The notes under the pieces were generated by a model. It was not told the origin of the DNA and ran no database searches. It saw only the letters and a list, made by a program, of their open reading frames with translations. Source: Achromobacter mucicolens (GTDB taxonomy: Bacteria > Pseudomonadota > Gammaproteobacteria > Burkholderiales > Burkholderiaceae_B). Taken from it: 64,000 nucleotides of DNA. Where the stretch lies: contig NZ_CADIJP010000022.1 of the NCBI RefSeq assembly GCF_902859725.1, positions 20,341 through 84,340 of the forward strand, given 5' to 3'. A program made the position numbers and the translations under genes. Below, in pieces: positions 53,276 to 63,260 of this stretch. Positions within the stretch are counted from its first letter, which is position 1. Every line of letters begins with the position of its first letter.

Positions 53276-53629
53276 ATAAACACCGGATTTGGATTTTCGC
53301 GCAATTTTAGTGGCTAAGGCCGGCCAGCGGGGGACCGGACGGGATTTAATGCCACCGCGGTGCTTAAATAGGCGTATTTTGTGGGGTTTTCGCCTAAAAA
53401 CGTGGGCTCCCCAGGGGCCCCGATCCTGCTTGGTGGGGTCCGGCCGGGATTTTACCTCGCTCCCGGATCACCGCACTACTCTTCTCTTCGCGGGTCGAGC
53501 CCCGTTCAGCGTGTGGACCCGTCCGCTGGCGACCGCCAGGGTAGCCCGAGCATCCGCCGCGAGGGTCGAGAGTGGATAAAAAGCTCAATTAGCGCAAGAA
53601 TAGGGTGACGCTTCCACAAGGAGACAGCC
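53276..53629. other. Intergenic region between the LPS locus and the CoxG-like gene
   Basis: A 354-bp gap between divergent genes that must hold the promoter of the LPS locus (AT-rich near 53280-53390) and that of the CoxG-like gene. A ribosome site (aaggaga) precedes the latter. No JUMPstart-like element or gene is recognised. A GC-rich dyad (ctcccc-agg-ggcccc type) lies near 53407-53425. Confidence 0.5.
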
Positions 53630-54199
53630 ATGCGCATTGCCGATGCCCAATGGATTCCTTCGACGCAGCACCAGACCTGGGATGCGTTGACCGACCCGCG
53701 AGTGTTACAGAAGTGCATTCCGGGGTGTGTGGAAGTCGCCATGCGCAGTCCGACCGAGTACGCGGTCACGCTGCGCGCCAAGATCGCCGGTATCGACACC
53801 GACTACGACGGCGAGATCCTGCTCTCCGATGTCAACGCCCCGAACAGCTGCACGCTGGTGTTCGAAGGCAAGGGGCGAGCCGCCTGCCTGGCGATCGGCA
53901 CGGCTCAGGTCAACCTGACCACCAAGGACGAGGGCACCCGCGTGGCTTACACCGTGGCCGGCATGGCAGGCGGCAAGCTGGGCGAGTGCGGGGAAGGCGT
54001 GCTCCTGAAGGCCGCCGAGAAAATCGTCGACAAGTTCTTCACTGCCTTCATCGACCATATGGCAGCCCAGCCGCGTCTGGCGCCCCCGCCACCGCCGCCC
54101 GAACCCGAACCGCGGGGCCTGTCCAATTCCCGTTGGTCCTGGATGCTGGTCGTATTGGTGATCGCCGTATTCTGGGGATACCACGCTTTTTACAAGTGA
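53630..54199 (+). CDS. CoxG-like SRPBCC protein with C-terminal membrane anchor
   Basis: A 189-aa protein with an N-terminal SRPBCC/CoxG domain (about 1-145: QWIPSTQHQTWDALTDPRVL, CIPGC, then AYTVAGMAGGKLG), a Pro-rich linker (about 150-162) and a single C-terminal helix (about 167-186). CoxG anchors CO dehydrogenase in carboxydotrophs; many relatives simply bind hydrophobic ligands or membranes. No cox genes are nearby, so a carbon monoxide role is not supported. It has a good ribosome site. Confidence 0.85.
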   Translation: MRIADAQWIPSTQHQTWDALTDPRVLQKCIPGCVEVAMRSPTEYAVTLRAKIAGIDTDYDGEILLSDVNAPNSCTLVFEGKGRAACLAIGTAQVNLTTKDEGTRVAYTVAGMAGGKLGECGEGVLLKAAEKIVDKFFTAFIDHMAAQPRLAPPPPPPEPEPRGLSNSRWSWMLVVLVIAVFWGYHAFYK

Positions 54200-54232
54200 T
54201 AACCCTAGGGTGCCGGTGATATCCTAAGCGGC

Positions 54233-55657
54233 ATGACTCCGCCGCCGCCACCCGCTCAGCCAGCCACTGACCCCGCACGCTCAAGACGGGACTTGCTGAT
54301 GGCGATGGCGGGGGTGTCGGCCACCGTGGTGCTTGCCGCCCTGGATTCCACCATCATCAGCACCACGCTGCCGCGCGTGGCCGAGGCCCTGAACGGCATG
54401 GCGCTGTATGCCTGGGTCGGCACGGGCTATCTGCTTGCCACGGCGGCTTCCATCCTGATCTTTGGCCGGCTGGGCGACATGTTCGGCCGCAAGCCCTTGA
54501 TGCTGGTGTCGGTGCTCATCATCGCGCTTGGCTCCATTGCCTGTGGCCTGGCGCAGTCCATGACGCAGTTGATCGTGTTCCGCACCCTGCAGGGGGTGGG
54601 CGGCGGCATGATGATCGCCACCGCCTTCGCCGCGCCGGCGGACCTGTTCCCCGACGCCAAACAGCGGGTCAGATGGATGGCGCTGGTGTCCGCCGCATTC
54701 GCCATGGCCAGCGGCATCGGTCCGGTGCTGGGCGGCGCGGCCACGCAGGCCCTGGGATGGCGCGCCGCGTTCTTCATCTCGCCCATCGCGGCCGCGGGCG
54801 CGTTTTTCCTCCTGGCGCGTTATTTCCCGCGCATCCGGCCCATCCATGACGGCAGCCGCAAGATCGACTGGCTTGGCGCCATCCTGCTCGTGCTGGCCGT
54901 GGGCGCGCCGCTGGCCGCGCTGGAGCTTGCCTTTGCCAGCGGCGAACACGCGCACCCGATCCTTGGCCTGACGCTGGCGCTGGTTGGCGCCGCCGCCATC
55001 GCCATCCTGATCCCCACCGAACGCCGCGTGAAGTCGCCCATCTTCCCGCTGCGCGTGCTCTCGGGTCGCGAACCGCGCCTGCTGAACCTGGCCGCGATGA
55101 TGGTCGGCGCGGTGATGTTCATCCTGATCTTCTACAGCCCGTTGCTGCTGCAACAGGTGCTGGGCTATACGCCCAGTCAGGCCGGACTGCTGCTGACGCC
55201 GCTGGTGGCCGCGATCTCGGTGGGCAGCATCATCAACGGCCGGATGTTTCCCAAGCAGACCGAGCCGCAGCGCCTGATGGTGTTCGGCGGCGTCCTGCTG
55301 GCGGCCGGATCGCTGATGGTGCTGCTGATTTCGCCAGGCACGTCGGCGTGGTGGATTCTTGGCGCATTCTTCGTCAACGGCTGTGCACTGGGCTTTTTGC
55401 TGCCCAACCTGACGCTTTTCATGCAGATGCTCAGCGAGCGGCGCGACGTGGGCGTCGCCTCGGCGCTGGTGCAGACGACACGCGCCATCGGCAGTGCGCT
55501 GGGCACCGCCGTGGTCGGCATCCTGATTTCCCACAGCACGGTGCTCTCGGGCGTGCGCACCGGCCTGATCCTGTGTATTTTCCTCTCCCTCACGTGCGCG
55601 GTGCTGGCGCACCGGGTGAAGATGAGAAACCTGGTCACGAGCCGCAGCCACGGTTGA
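54233..55657 (+). CDS. MFS drug-efflux transporter (EmrB/QacA, DHA2 type)
   Basis: A 474-aa inner-membrane protein with about 14 helices. Visible signatures are LDSTIISTTLPRVAEAL near the first helix, the loop GRLGDMFGRKP and the motif C region (SGIGPVLGGA). This is the EmrB/QacA pattern of proton-coupled drug or metabolite exporters. No emrA-like adaptor gene is adjacent. It starts 33 bp after the CoxG-like gene, and an EamA transporter gene follows 13 bp downstream, so the three may be co-transcribed. Substrates are unknown. Confidence 0.9.
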   Translation: MTPPPPPAQPATDPARSRRDLLMAMAGVSATVVLAALDSTIISTTLPRVAEALNGMALYAWVGTGYLLATAASILIFGRLGDMFGRKPLMLVSVLIIALGSIACGLAQSMTQLIVFRTLQGVGGGMMIATAFAAPADLFPDAKQRVRWMALVSAAFAMASGIGPVLGGAATQALGWRAAFFISPIAAAGAFFLLARYFPRIRPIHDGSRKIDWLGAILLVLAVGAPLAALELAFASGEHAHPILGLTLALVGAAAIAILIPTERRVKSPIFPLRVLSGREPRLLNLAAMMVGAVMFILIFYSPLLLQQVLGYTPSQAGLLLTPLVAAISVGSIINGRMFPKQTEPQRLMVFGGVLLAAGSLMVLLISPGTSAWWILGAFFVNGCALGFLLPNLTLFMQMLSERRDVGVASALVQTTRAIGSALGTAVVGILISHSTVLSGVRTGLILCIFLSLTCAVLAHRVKMRNLVTSRSHG

Positions 55658-55670
55658 TTCAGAGCTGAAC

Positions 55671-56546
55671 ATGCAACGCCGCGATCTGCAGGACCTGTTG
55701 ATTCTAGCCGCCGTCTGGGGCGGCTCTTTTCTTTTCATGCGCGTCGCCGTGCCGGAGTTCGGGCCGGTGGCGCTCATCGAACTGCGCGTGGGACTGGCCG
55801 CGCTATTTCTCCTGCCCGCCGCGATCTGGCGCAACAAGCTGCCCTTGATCGCGCGCCGCTGGAAAGCCATTCTCGTGGTCGGCACCTTGAATGCCGCGCT
55901 GCCCTTCCTGCTTTACGCGTACGCCGCCCAGTCATTGGGCGCGGGCTTTCTGTCCGTCGCCAACGCCGTGACGCCGGTATGGGGCGCCGTGATCGGCTGG
56001 CTGTGGCTGAAAGACCGGTTGCCGTGGACGCGTTCGCTGGGGCTGCTGATCGGTCTGTCCGGCATCGTGGTGCTGGTCTGGGACAAGCTCGACTTTCAAT
56101 CCGGCGGCACGGGCTTTGCCGTGCTCGCCGCCGTCTCCGCGCCCGTCTTCTACGGCGTTGCCGCGAACTGGACGAAGCGGTTCCTGACAGGCGTGGACCC
56201 CTTGACCAGCGCAACGGGCAGCATGGTGTCGGCGGCATTGGTCCTGCTGCCCGCTGCCGTGGCCACCTGGCCGCAACAGCCGGTGTCCTGGGAGGCCTGG
56301 GGCGCGACGGTCCTGCTTGCCGTCGTGTGCACCGGCGCCGCGTACATCGTGTTCTTCCGGCTGATCGCCAACGTCGGCCCGACCGGCGCGGTCAGCGTCA
56401 CGTTCCTGGTTCCCATCTTCGGGGTGGTCTGGGGCGCGTGGTTCCTGGACGAAGCCATCACCGCGCCTATCCTCGCGGGCGCGGGCATCATTCTTGTGGG
56501 CACCGCGCTGGCGTTGGGACTGGTCGGGATGAAGCGCCCCCGCTGA
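55671..56546 (+). CDS. EamA-family (DMT) transporter
   Basis: A 291-aa membrane protein with ten helices and two EamA repeats (about 10-135 and 150-285), containing WGGSFLFMRVAVPEFGPVAL in the first half and TGAVSVTFLVPIFGVVWG in the second. This family exports amino acids or other small metabolites. It ends 8 bp from rfbC on the opposite strand. Confidence 0.9.
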   Translation: MQRRDLQDLLILAAVWGGSFLFMRVAVPEFGPVALIELRVGLAALFLLPAAIWRNKLPLIARRWKAILVVGTLNAALPFLLYAYAAQSLGAGFLSVANAVTPVWGAVIGWLWLKDRLPWTRSLGLLIGLSGIVVLVWDKLDFQSGGTGFAVLAAVSAPVFYGVAANWTKRFLTGVDPLTSATGSMVSAALVLLPAAVATWPQQPVSWEAWGATVLLAVVCTGAAYIVFFRLIANVGPTGAVSVTFLVPIFGVVWGAWFLDEAITAPILAGAGIILVGTALALGLVGMKRPR

Positions 56547-56554
56547 ACGCCCGT

Positions 56555-57106
56555 TCAGGCCGGCGCCATCCGCGGCGCTTGCGCCAGGGCGAGACCTCGG
56601 CGGTCGTTGTCGGACAATATCGGCTCGGCCTGCACCGGCCATGCAATCGCAATCGCCGGGTCATTCCACATCACGCATTGCTGATGCGCCGGCAGGTACG
56701 GCGCGGTCGTCTTGTAGACCACGTTGGCGTATTCGGACAGCACCAGGAATCCGTGCGCAAACCCTTCGGGCACCCAGAGCTGGCGCAGGTTCTCCGACGA
56801 CAGGATCTCGCTCGTCCATTGGCCGAACGTGGGCGATCCTTCCCGCATATCGACCGCGACATCGAAGATCTCGCCTTCCGTGACGCGCACCAGCTTGCCC
56901 TGAGGTTGCAGCGTCTGATAATGCAGGCCGCGCAGGACATGGCGCCGCGAGTGCGACTGATTGTCCTGCAGAAAGCGGACCGGCCGGCCGGCTGCCGCGT
57001 CAAAGACCGATTGCACATAGGTCTCGACGAAATAGCCGCGGTCGTCCTGGTGCATCACGGGGTCGATGCGCAGGACCTCGGGCAAGGACAAGGGCGTCAC
57101 GCGCAT
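56555..57106 (-). CDS. rmlC: dTDP-4-dehydrorhamnose 3,5-epimerase
   Basis: Third enzyme of dTDP-rhamnose synthesis. The 183-aa cupin protein has DDRGYFVETY, FLQDNQSHSRRHVLRGLHYQ (active-site His) and VPEGFAHGF. The start ATG at 57106 shares a base with the rmlA stop (TGATG); a TTG one codon upstream is less likely. Order rmlB-rmlA-rmlC on the minus strand. Confidence 0.94.
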   Translation of the reverse strand: MRVTPLSLPEVLRIDPVMHQDDRGYFVETYVQSVFDAAAGRPVRFLQDNQSHSRRHVLRGLHYQTLQPQGKLVRVTEGEIFDVAVDMREGSPTFGQWTSEILSSENLRQLWVPEGFAHGFLVLSEYANVVYKTTAPYLPAHQQCVMWNDPAIAIAWPVQAEPILSDNDRRGLALAQAPRMAPA

Positions 57107-57999
57107 CAATGAGGCAGCCGGGTAAGAAGGTTCATCAGGTACTGGCCATAGCCGCTTTTGACCAGAGGACGGGCCAGCGCTTCCAGTTGCGCCGCGTCGA
57201 TCCAGCGCTTACGGAATGCGATCTCTTCAGGGCATGCCACCTTCAAGCCTTGCCGGCGTTCAAGCGTCGCAATGAACTGCGATGCATCAAGCAGGCTATC
57301 GTGCGTGCCCGTATCCAGCCACGCATGCCCTCGTCCCATGATTTCGACGTTGAGCGCCCCAAGTTCCAAGTACGCCTGATTCACGTCGGTGATTTCCAGC
57401 TCGTTGCGCGCGGACGGACGGATCTGGCGCGCCAGGTCGATCACCCGATTGTCGTAGAAATACAGTCCGGTCACCGCGTAGTTCGATTTGGGCGACGCGG
57501 GCTTTTCCTCGATACGCAACGCGTTGCCATGCGCGTCGAACTCGACCACGCCGTAGCGTTGCGGATCCTGGACATGATAGGCAAAGATGGTGGCGCCCGC
57601 CTGCCGCGTCATGGCGTCGGCAAGCAGCTGGTGAAAATCGTGCCCGTAGAAAAGATTGTCGCCCAGCACCAGCGCGCAGGGCGCCTGCCCGATGAAGTCC
57701 GCCCCGATCAGAAACGCCTGCGCCAGGCCTTCGGGCGCCGGCTGCACCGCGTATTCCAGCGACAGGCCCCATTGCCCGCCGTCGCCCAGCAACTGGCGGA
57801 ACCGCGGCAGGTCGTCGGGGGTGGAGATGATCAGGATCTCGCGTATGCCCGCCAGCATCAGCGTGGTCAGCGGGTAATAGATCATGGGCTTGTCGTAGAC
57901 GGGCATGAGCTGCTTGCTCACCGCCAGCGTCGCGGGATGCAGCCGCGTGCCCGACCCGCCCGCCAGGATGATCCCCTTGCGCGCGCCCGTTGCCGTCAT
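57106..57999 (-). CDS. rmlA: Glucose-1-phosphate thymidylyltransferase
   Basis: First enzyme of the pathway, making dTDP-glucose. The 297-aa protein has [18 protein letters not shown], the [12 protein letters not shown] block, [10 protein letters not shown] and VTGLYFYDN. It overlaps rmlB by 4 bp (ATGA) and rmlC by one base, so the three are translated together. Feedback inhibition by dTDP-rhamnose is usual for the family. Confidence 0.95.
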   Translation of the reverse strand: MTATGARKGIILAGGSGTRLHPATLAVSKQLMPVYDKPMIYYPLTTLMLAGIREILIISTPDDLPRFRQLLGDGGQWGLSLEYAVQPAPEGLAQAFLIGADFIGQAPCALVLGDNLFYGHDFHQLLADAMTRQAGATIFAYHVQDPQRYGVVEFDAHGNALRIEEKPASPKSNYAVTGLYFYDNRVIDLARQIRPSARNELEITDVNQAYLELGALNVEIMGRGHAWLDTGTHDSLLDASQFIATLERRQGLKVACPEEIAFRKRWIDAAQLEALARPLVKSGYGQYLMNLLTRLPH

Positions 58000-59048
58000 G
58001 GCGCATCTCCTTGAGCCGGGCGCGCGTGCCCTGCCCCATCACGCAGCCACTGCGGATGATCCAGATACCACCGGACTGTCTTTTCCAGGCCCGAGGCAAA
58101 CGTTTCGGCGGGCTGCCAACCCAACGTCTGCCGCGCCTTGTGCGCATCGATGGCGTAGCGGCGATCGTGGCCGGGCCGGTCGGCGACCAGCGCGATCAGG
58201 CCGCGGTACGCCCTGCCATCGGGCCGCGGCCGCAGGACATCCAGCAAGGCGCACACCGCCTCGACGACCTGCAGCGTGGTGCGCTCGTTACCCGCGCCCA
58301 GGTTGTAGGTTTCGCCGGGCCGGCCGCTTTCCAGCACCTTGCGCAAGCCGTCGCAATGGTCGGCGACATACAGCCAGTCGCGCGCGTGCAAGCCATCTCC
58401 GTAAACGGGCAATGGTTTATCCGCCAGCGCGTGATGGATCATCAGGGGAATCAGCTTTTCAGGAAACTGCCGGGGGCCGAAATTGTTCGAACAGTGCGTC
58501 ATGAGCACCGGCAGTCCGTAAGTCTGCGCCCACGCGCGCACCAGATGGTCCCCGCCCGCCTTGCTGGCGGCGTAGGGATTGTTGGGCTGGTAGGGGCTTG
58601 TTTCGGTAAAGCCCGGATCGGACGGCGCCAGCGAGCCGTAGACCTCGTCCGTCGACACATGCAGGAACCGGAACGCATCGCGCGCGGCGGCGTCCAGTTC
58701 ACTCCAGAACGCTCTGGCGGCTTCCAGCAAACCGAACGTGCCGCCGACGTTGGTCCTGACGAAATTGCCAGCGCCCGCGATCGAACGGTCGACGTGGGTT
58801 TCGGCGGCAAAATTGATGATGGCGCGCGGACGATGCTGGCGCAGCACCTCGGTCACCCGATGCGTGTCGGCGATGTCCGCCACGACCAGCACATGGCGCG
58901 CGTCGTGCGCCAAGCTGTCCAGATTGGCGCGGTTGCCGGCGTAGGTCAGCTTGTCCAGATTGACGACCGTCTCATCGCCAAGCGCCAGCCAATCCAGCAC
59001 GAAGTTGGATCCGATGAACCCGGCGCCTCCGGTGACGAGAATGCTCAT
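57996..59048 (-). CDS. rmlB: dTDP-glucose 4,6-dehydratase
   Basis: Second step of dTDP-rhamnose synthesis. The 350-aa protein begins [17 protein letters not shown], has [11 protein letters not shown], the active-site STDEVYG (Thr-Asp-Glu) and Tyr-X3-Lys in [11 protein letters not shown]. The start at 59048 is set by the NAD-binding motif; the frame opens upstream. The gap of 71 bp to the cardiolipin synthase gene may hold the rmlBAC promoter. rmlD is absent from this cluster. Confidence 0.95.
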   Translation of the reverse strand: MSILVTGGAGFIGSNFVLDWLALGDETVVNLDKLTYAGNRANLDSLAHDARHVLVVADIADTHRVTEVLRQHRPRAIINFAAETHVDRSIAGAGNFVRTNVGGTFGLLEAARAFWSELDAAARDAFRFLHVSTDEVYGSLAPSDPGFTETSPYQPNNPYAASKAGGDHLVRAWAQTYGLPVLMTHCSNNFGPRQFPEKLIPLMIHHALADKPLPVYGDGLHARDWLYVADHCDGLRKVLESGRPGETYNLGAGNERTTLQVVEAVCALLDVLRPRPDGRAYRGLIALVADRPGHDRRYAIDAHKARQTLGWQPAETFASGLEKTVRWYLDHPQWLRDGAGHARPAQGDAP

Positions 59049-59119
59049 TGCGTTGTGCCTGATCGGAGGGCAGGCCTCCAAAGCGGGTAGTTTACTGCCG
59101 CGCCGGGGTGCGCCCGTGC

Positions 59120-60331
59120 TCAGTATTTGTCCGACGTTCCCGTGAGCGCCACGCCGATCCGCAAGAGCGCATAGGACGCCGCGTCGATCCAACGCCGCAC
59201 GAATCCCCGGCGCTGATAGTCCAGCGGCCGGATGAAGCGCCCGCCCTCGCGGATGGCGGTTTCCAGGCGTTCCTGCAGGTCCCACGCGAACGGCTGGCTG
59301 TCGACCACGACGTTGGCCTCGCGCGCCAGCAGCAGGCTGAAGGGGTCCAGGTTGGACGAGCCCACGGTGGCCACGTTGTCGATCACCGCGACCTTGGCGT
59401 GCAGGTAGCCCGGCATGTACTCGTAGATCTCGATGCCGTCGCGCAAAAGCTTGTCGTAAAGCGAACGCGTGGCGTGATACTGCATCCGGTACTCGACCTT
59501 GCCCTGCAAGAGCAGGCGCACCCGCACGCCGCGGGCCGCGGCCTTGGCCAGCGCGCGGCGAAAGCGCACGCCGGGAAAGAAATAGGCATTGGCGATCAGG
59601 ATGTCGCGGCGCGCGCGCGAGATGCCGAACAGATAGGCGCGCTCGAACGTGCGCCGAAAGCGCAGGTTGTCGCGCAGCACCAGCGCGGCGCGCAGCATGC
59701 CGCCTGGCGGCGCGGGGATGTCGCGCGGCTTGAGCAGCTGCAGGCGATGCCAGTCGCGCGGGTGGCGCCGCAGACGCGCCCAGTTCAGGCGCACCCACAA
59801 CAGTTCCTGCGCGTGGGCCGCCTGCGTGACCAGCGGGCCTTCGACCTGCACGGCGAAATCGAACCGCGGTCCCGTCAGGCCGTCGGTCGGATCCAGATCG
59901 TCGTAGTCGTCGATGACGTTGATCCCGCCGATGAACGCCATGCGGCCATCGATGATCGTGACCTTGCGATGCAGGCGCCGCAGGCGGCTGCGCGACGGCA
60001 CGTACCGCGCAAACCAGCGCGGCTCAGGCCGGAAGATGCGGCACTGCGCGCCTGCATTGGTCAGCGCGACCCGCACGCGCTCGCCATGCAGGGCGCTGCC
60101 AAACCCATCCAGCACCACGCGCACCTTCACGCCACGGCGCGCGGCCGCCGCCAGGCACTCCAGCACCTTCGCGCCGGTGCGGTCGATCATGAAGATGTAG
60201 GTTTCCAGATGCACGCTCACGGTGGCGGCATCGATCGCCGCGCACAGCGCGGGAAAGAAGTCGGCGCCATTCTGGAGCAGACGGATATCGTTGCCCGGCA
60301 CCCATTCCAGCCTGTCCTGCTCGTCCTTCAC
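59120..60331 (-). CDS. clsB: Cardiolipin synthase B-type (phospholipase D family)
   Basis: Joins phosphatidylglycerol with a second lipid to make cardiolipin, or a related phosphatidyl transfer. Counting from the GTG at 60331, the 403-aa protein has two HKD motifs: His121-X-Lys123-X4-Asp128 (HRKVTIID) and His311-X-Lys313-X4-Asp318 (HAKVAVID). The GTG start overlaps the stop of the upstream gene as GTGA, which favours it over an ATG at 60382 that would overlap by 55 bp. The pair resembles the ybhP-ybhO (clsB) operon of E. coli. No N-terminal membrane helices are seen, as in ClsB. Confidence 0.9.
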   Translation of the reverse strand: MKDEQDRLEWVPGNDIRLLQNGADFFPALCAAIDAATVSVHLETYIFMIDRTGAKVLECLAAAARRGVKVRVVLDGFGSALHGERVRVALTNAGAQCRIFRPEPRWFARYVPSRSRLRRLHRKVTIIDGRMAFIGGINVIDDYDDLDPTDGLTGPRFDFAVQVEGPLVTQAAHAQELLWVRLNWARLRRHPRDWHRLQLLKPRDIPAPPGGMLRAALVLRDNLRFRRTFERAYLFGISRARRDILIANAYFFPGVRFRRALAKAAARGVRVRLLLQGKVEYRMQYHATRSLYDKLLRDGIEIYEYMPGYLHAKVAVIDNVATVGSSNLDPFSLLLAREANVVVDSQPFAWDLQERLETAIREGGRFIRPLDYQRRGFVRRWIDAASYALLRIGVALTGTSDKY

Positions 60332-61191
60332 GGGAGTTCCAGCTCCGCGAGCAAGGGGGAATGATCGGACAGCTTGGCCCATTCGCGGCCGCGCAGCACG
60401 CGGGCGCTGCGCACCGCGAAGCCGCGCTGGTAGATGCGGTCCAGGCGGAACCAGGGAAACACCGCCGGGAACGTTCGCGGCGGCGGCGCGAGCAACGAGC
60501 TTCCCCCCATGCCAAGCTGGTTGGTGCGCTCCATGACCGAGACGCCGCTATTGGGCAGTCCGCGCAAAGCGTTGGACAGCCGCTTGACCGAGTCGCGCAG
60601 GCGCGGCAGATCGCCGCCATGGCTGCGCGGGGCATGCGAGAACACTTCGTACAACCCGAGCTGCTGCACGAACATCGGCGCCAGCCTGTCGTTCCAGTCG
60701 TTGAAATCGCCGGCGATGAGGATCGGCTCGCCATCGGGCACCATGCGCTTGATGCGCTCGGTCAGCGCCAGGATCTGGCGGCTGCGGCTGCCGGCGAACA
60801 GGCCCAGATGGACCACGAAGCAATGCACGGCACGATCCCCGACCTCGACGCGCGCGTGCAGAAGTCCACGCTGCTCGAGACGGTGATCGGAAATGTCGAG
60901 GTTTTCGTGGTCGATGATGGGATAGCGCGAGAGCAGCGCGTTGCCATGATCGGTGGCATGGCGCACGGCGTTGCGGCCGTAGGCCACATCCAGCCGCAAG
61001 GCCGCGGCAAGGGATTCGTGCTGCGCGTCGAGCAGCGACTTATGCTCGTTGCGGCCCTGGACCTCCTGCAGGAAGACCAGATCTGGGCGCAGGCCATACA
61101 GGCCCAGGCGAAGTTCATTCAGGGAGTCGCGCCGGCCTAGTGCCGAACGGCCCTTGTGTATGTTGTAGCTGACGACTCGGATGAGCGACAT
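60328..61191 (-). CDS. ybhP: Endonuclease/exonuclease/phosphatase family protein (YbhP-like)
   Basis: A 287-aa protein of the EEP fold. Signatures include VVSYNIHKG (Asn metal ligand), FLQEVQGRN (Glu), ILIAGDFNDWND (Asp/Asn) and the final SDHSPLLAEL (Asp-His). The start at 61191 (MSLIRVVSYN) is chosen over an upstream Met. In E. coli YbhP lies next to ClsB, as here, but its substrate is unknown; a phospholipid-linked phosphodiesterase role is possible. Confidence 0.88.
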   Translation of the reverse strand: MSLIRVVSYNIHKGRSALGRRDSLNELRLGLYGLRPDLVFLQEVQGRNEHKSLLDAQHESLAAALRLDVAYGRNAVRHATDHGNALLSRYPIIDHENLDISDHRLEQRGLLHARVEVGDRAVHCFVVHLGLFAGSRSRQILALTERIKRMVPDGEPILIAGDFNDWNDRLAPMFVQQLGLYEVFSHAPRSHGGDLPRLRDSVKRLSNALRGLPNSGVSVMERTNQLGMGGSSLLAPPPRTFPAVFPWFRLDRIYQRGFAVRSARVLRGREWAKLSDHSPLLAELELP

Positions 61192-61339
61192 GGAAGCAAT
61201 GGCGCCTTTCAAATCTTGGGAACTGCCGGCCGGGTCCCGGAAGGTCCTCTGGCCAGCCGCCGCCGTGGTTGGCGGCGTTAGCCAGATTACTCCATTTCAG
61301 CCGGCCGTCCCATCTTTGCGGACAGCGCGAGCTCGGCAC

Positions 61340-61405
61340 CGGTGTTTGACACCCGTGCGAGAGGCCCTTCAATCCGAGAGCCCCGCACCTGGGTGTCAGA
61401 CACCG
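61340..61405. repeat. Inverted repeat with GGTGTNNNACACC arms
   Basis: Two 15-bp arms, CGGTGTTTGACACCC (61340-61354) and GGGTGTCAGACACCG (61391-61405), are inverted around a 36-bp spacer with one mismatch. Each arm is also quasi-palindromic (GGTGT-NNN-ACACC). This looks like a dispersed intergenic repeat of the kind found in Bordetella and Achromobacter genomes; only this copy was noticed here. Confidence 0.65.
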
Positions 61406-61434
61406 CTTCCGAAGCGCCAAAAACGCTTCGGAAG
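61406..61434 (-). terminator. Hairpin directly after aspS
   Basis: A perfect 11-bp stem (cttccgaagcg / cgcttcggaag) with a 7-nt loop begins two bases after the aspS stop codon. The loop contains Ts on the minus strand, but no T-run follows the stem, so it may protect mRNA ends rather than terminate by itself. Confidence 0.6.
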
Positions 61435-61436
61435 TG

Positions 61437-63224
61437 TTACGCCTTTTCGACGTTGCGCAGGCGGATGTGCAGCTCGCGCAGTTGCTTCTCGTCGACTTCC
61501 GAGGGCGCTTGCGTCAGCAGATCCTGGGCGCGCTGCGTCTTCGGGAAGGCGATCACGTCGCGGATCGATTCGGCGCCGGTCATCATGGTGACGATGCGGT
61601 CCAGGCCGAACGCGATGCCGCCGTGCGGAGGCGCGCCATACTGCAGCGCGTCCAGCAGGTAGCCGAATTTCTCGCGGGCTTCCTCGGCGCCGATCTTCAG
61701 CGCGCGGAACACCTTGCTCTGCACTTCCTCGCGGTGGATACGGACCGAGCCGCCGCCGATTTCCCAGCCGTTCAGCACCATGTCGTAGGCCTTGGCGAAC
61801 GCCTTGCTGGGATCGGATTCCAGGAAGTCCTCGTGGCCGTCCTTGGGGCTGGTGAACGGGTGGTGGGCGGCGGTGTAGCGGCCGTCTTCCTCGTCGTATT
61901 CGAACATCGGGAAGTCAACCACCCACAGCGGCTTCCAGCCGGCCGTGAACAGACCCGTCTTCTTGCCGAATTCGCTGTGGCCGATCTTCACGCGCAGCGC
62001 GCCGATGGCGTCGTTGACGACCTTCTCGCGGTCCGCGCCAAAGAAGATGATGTCGCCGTCCTGGGCGCCGGTGCGCTTGACCAGTTCAGCCAGCGCGGCG
62101 TCGTGCAGGTTCTTGACGATGGGCGATTGCAGGCCGTCGCGGCCCTTGGCCACTTCGTTGACCTTGATGTAGGCCAGGCCCTTGGCGCCGTAGATGCCGA
62201 CGAACTGCGTGTAGGCGTCGATCTCGCTGCGCGACATCTCGGCGCCGCCCGGCACGCGCAAGGCGACCACACGGCTGCCGGGCGCCGTGGCGGCGGCGGC
62301 AAACACCTTGAAGTCCACGTCGCGCATCACGTCGGTGATGTCGGTGAACTCGAGTTGCACGCGCAGATCAGGCTTGTCCGAGCCGTAGCGGCGCATCGCT
62401 TCGGTCCAGGGCATGATCGGGAACGGCGACGGCAGGTCGACGCCCTGCACCACCTTGAACACGTGACGGATCAGGTTCTCGAAGATCTCGCGGATTTCGA
62501 TCTCGTTCAGGAACGAGGTTTCGCAATCGATCTGGGTGAATTCCGGCTGACGGTCAGCGCGCAGGTCTTCGTCGCGGAAGCACTTGGTGATCTGGTAGTA
62601 ACGGTCAAAGCCCGACACCATCAGCATCTGCTTGAACAACTGCGGCGACTGCGGCAGCGCGAAGAAGTGGCCGGCGTTCACACGCGAGGGCACCAGGTAG
62701 TCGCGCGCGCCTTCGGGCGTGCTCTTGGCCAGCATCGGGGTTTCGATGTCGATGAAGCCCAGCTCGTCCAGGAACTTGCGGGTTTCGATGGACACGCGGT
62801 AGCGCAGCATCAGGTTGCGCTGCATCTGCGGGCGGCGCAGGTCCAGCACGCGGTGCGTGAGGCGGGTGGTTTCCGACAGGTTGTCGTCGTCCAGCTGGAA
62901 CGGCGGGGTGACCGACGCGTTCAGGATCTCGACTTCCTTGCAGAGCACTTCGACTTCGCCGGAAGCCAGTTCGGCGTTGGCCGTGCCGGCCGGACGCTCG
63001 CGCACCAGGCCGGTAACGCGGACGCAGAATTCATTGCGCAGGCGTTCGGCAGTGGCGAAGGCGGCGTTGTCCGGATCGAACACGATCTGCGCCAGGCCCG
63101 CGCGGTCGCGCAGGTCGATGAAGATGACCCCGCCGTGGTCGCGGCGGCGGTTCACCCAGCCGTACAGGGTGACGGTCTGGCCGAGATGGTCACGGCAAAC
63201 CTGGCCGGTGTAGCAGGTACGCAT
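61437..63224 (-). CDS. aspS: Aspartyl-tRNA synthetase
   Basis: Charges tRNA-Asp with aspartate. The 595-aa class II synthetase has an N-terminal OB fold (about 1-110, [16 protein letters not shown]), the catalytic core with motif 2 ([18 protein letters not shown]), the bacterial GAD insertion (about 290-410) and motif 3 near the C-terminus ([11 protein letters not shown]). Length matches bacterial AspRS. Whether it also charges tRNA-Asn cannot be told from the window. DUF502 lies 36 bp upstream. Confidence 0.95.
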   Translation of the reverse strand: MRTCYTGQVCRDHLGQTVTLYGWVNRRRDHGGVIFIDLRDRAGLAQIVFDPDNAAFATAERLRNEFCVRVTGLVRERPAGTANAELASGEVEVLCKEVEILNASVTPPFQLDDDNLSETTRLTHRVLDLRRPQMQRNLMLRYRVSIETRKFLDELGFIDIETPMLAKSTPEGARDYLVPSRVNAGHFFALPQSPQLFKQMLMVSGFDRYYQITKCFRDEDLRADRQPEFTQIDCETSFLNEIEIREIFENLIRHVFKVVQGVDLPSPFPIMPWTEAMRRYGSDKPDLRVQLEFTDITDVMRDVDFKVFAAAATAPGSRVVALRVPGGAEMSRSEIDAYTQFVGIYGAKGLAYIKVNEVAKGRDGLQSPIVKNLHDAALAELVKRTGAQDGDIIFFGADREKVVNDAIGALRVKIGHSEFGKKTGLFTAGWKPLWVVDFPMFEYDEEDGRYTAAHHPFTSPKDGHEDFLESDPSKAFAKAYDMVLNGWEIGGGSVRIHREEVQSKVFRALKIGAEEAREKFGYLLDALQYGAPPHGGIAFGLDRIVTMMTGAESIRDVIAFPKTQRAQDLLTQAPSEVDEKQLRELHIRLRNVEKA

Positions 63225-63260
63225 GCGGGATGACTCCGTTGTGTGCTTGGTGTGTAAGGG

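Noticed and set aside
53276-53629. JUMPstart element or insertion-sequence remnant before the LPS locus
   Set aside because: No JUMPstart consensus, transposase fragment or target duplication could be seen.
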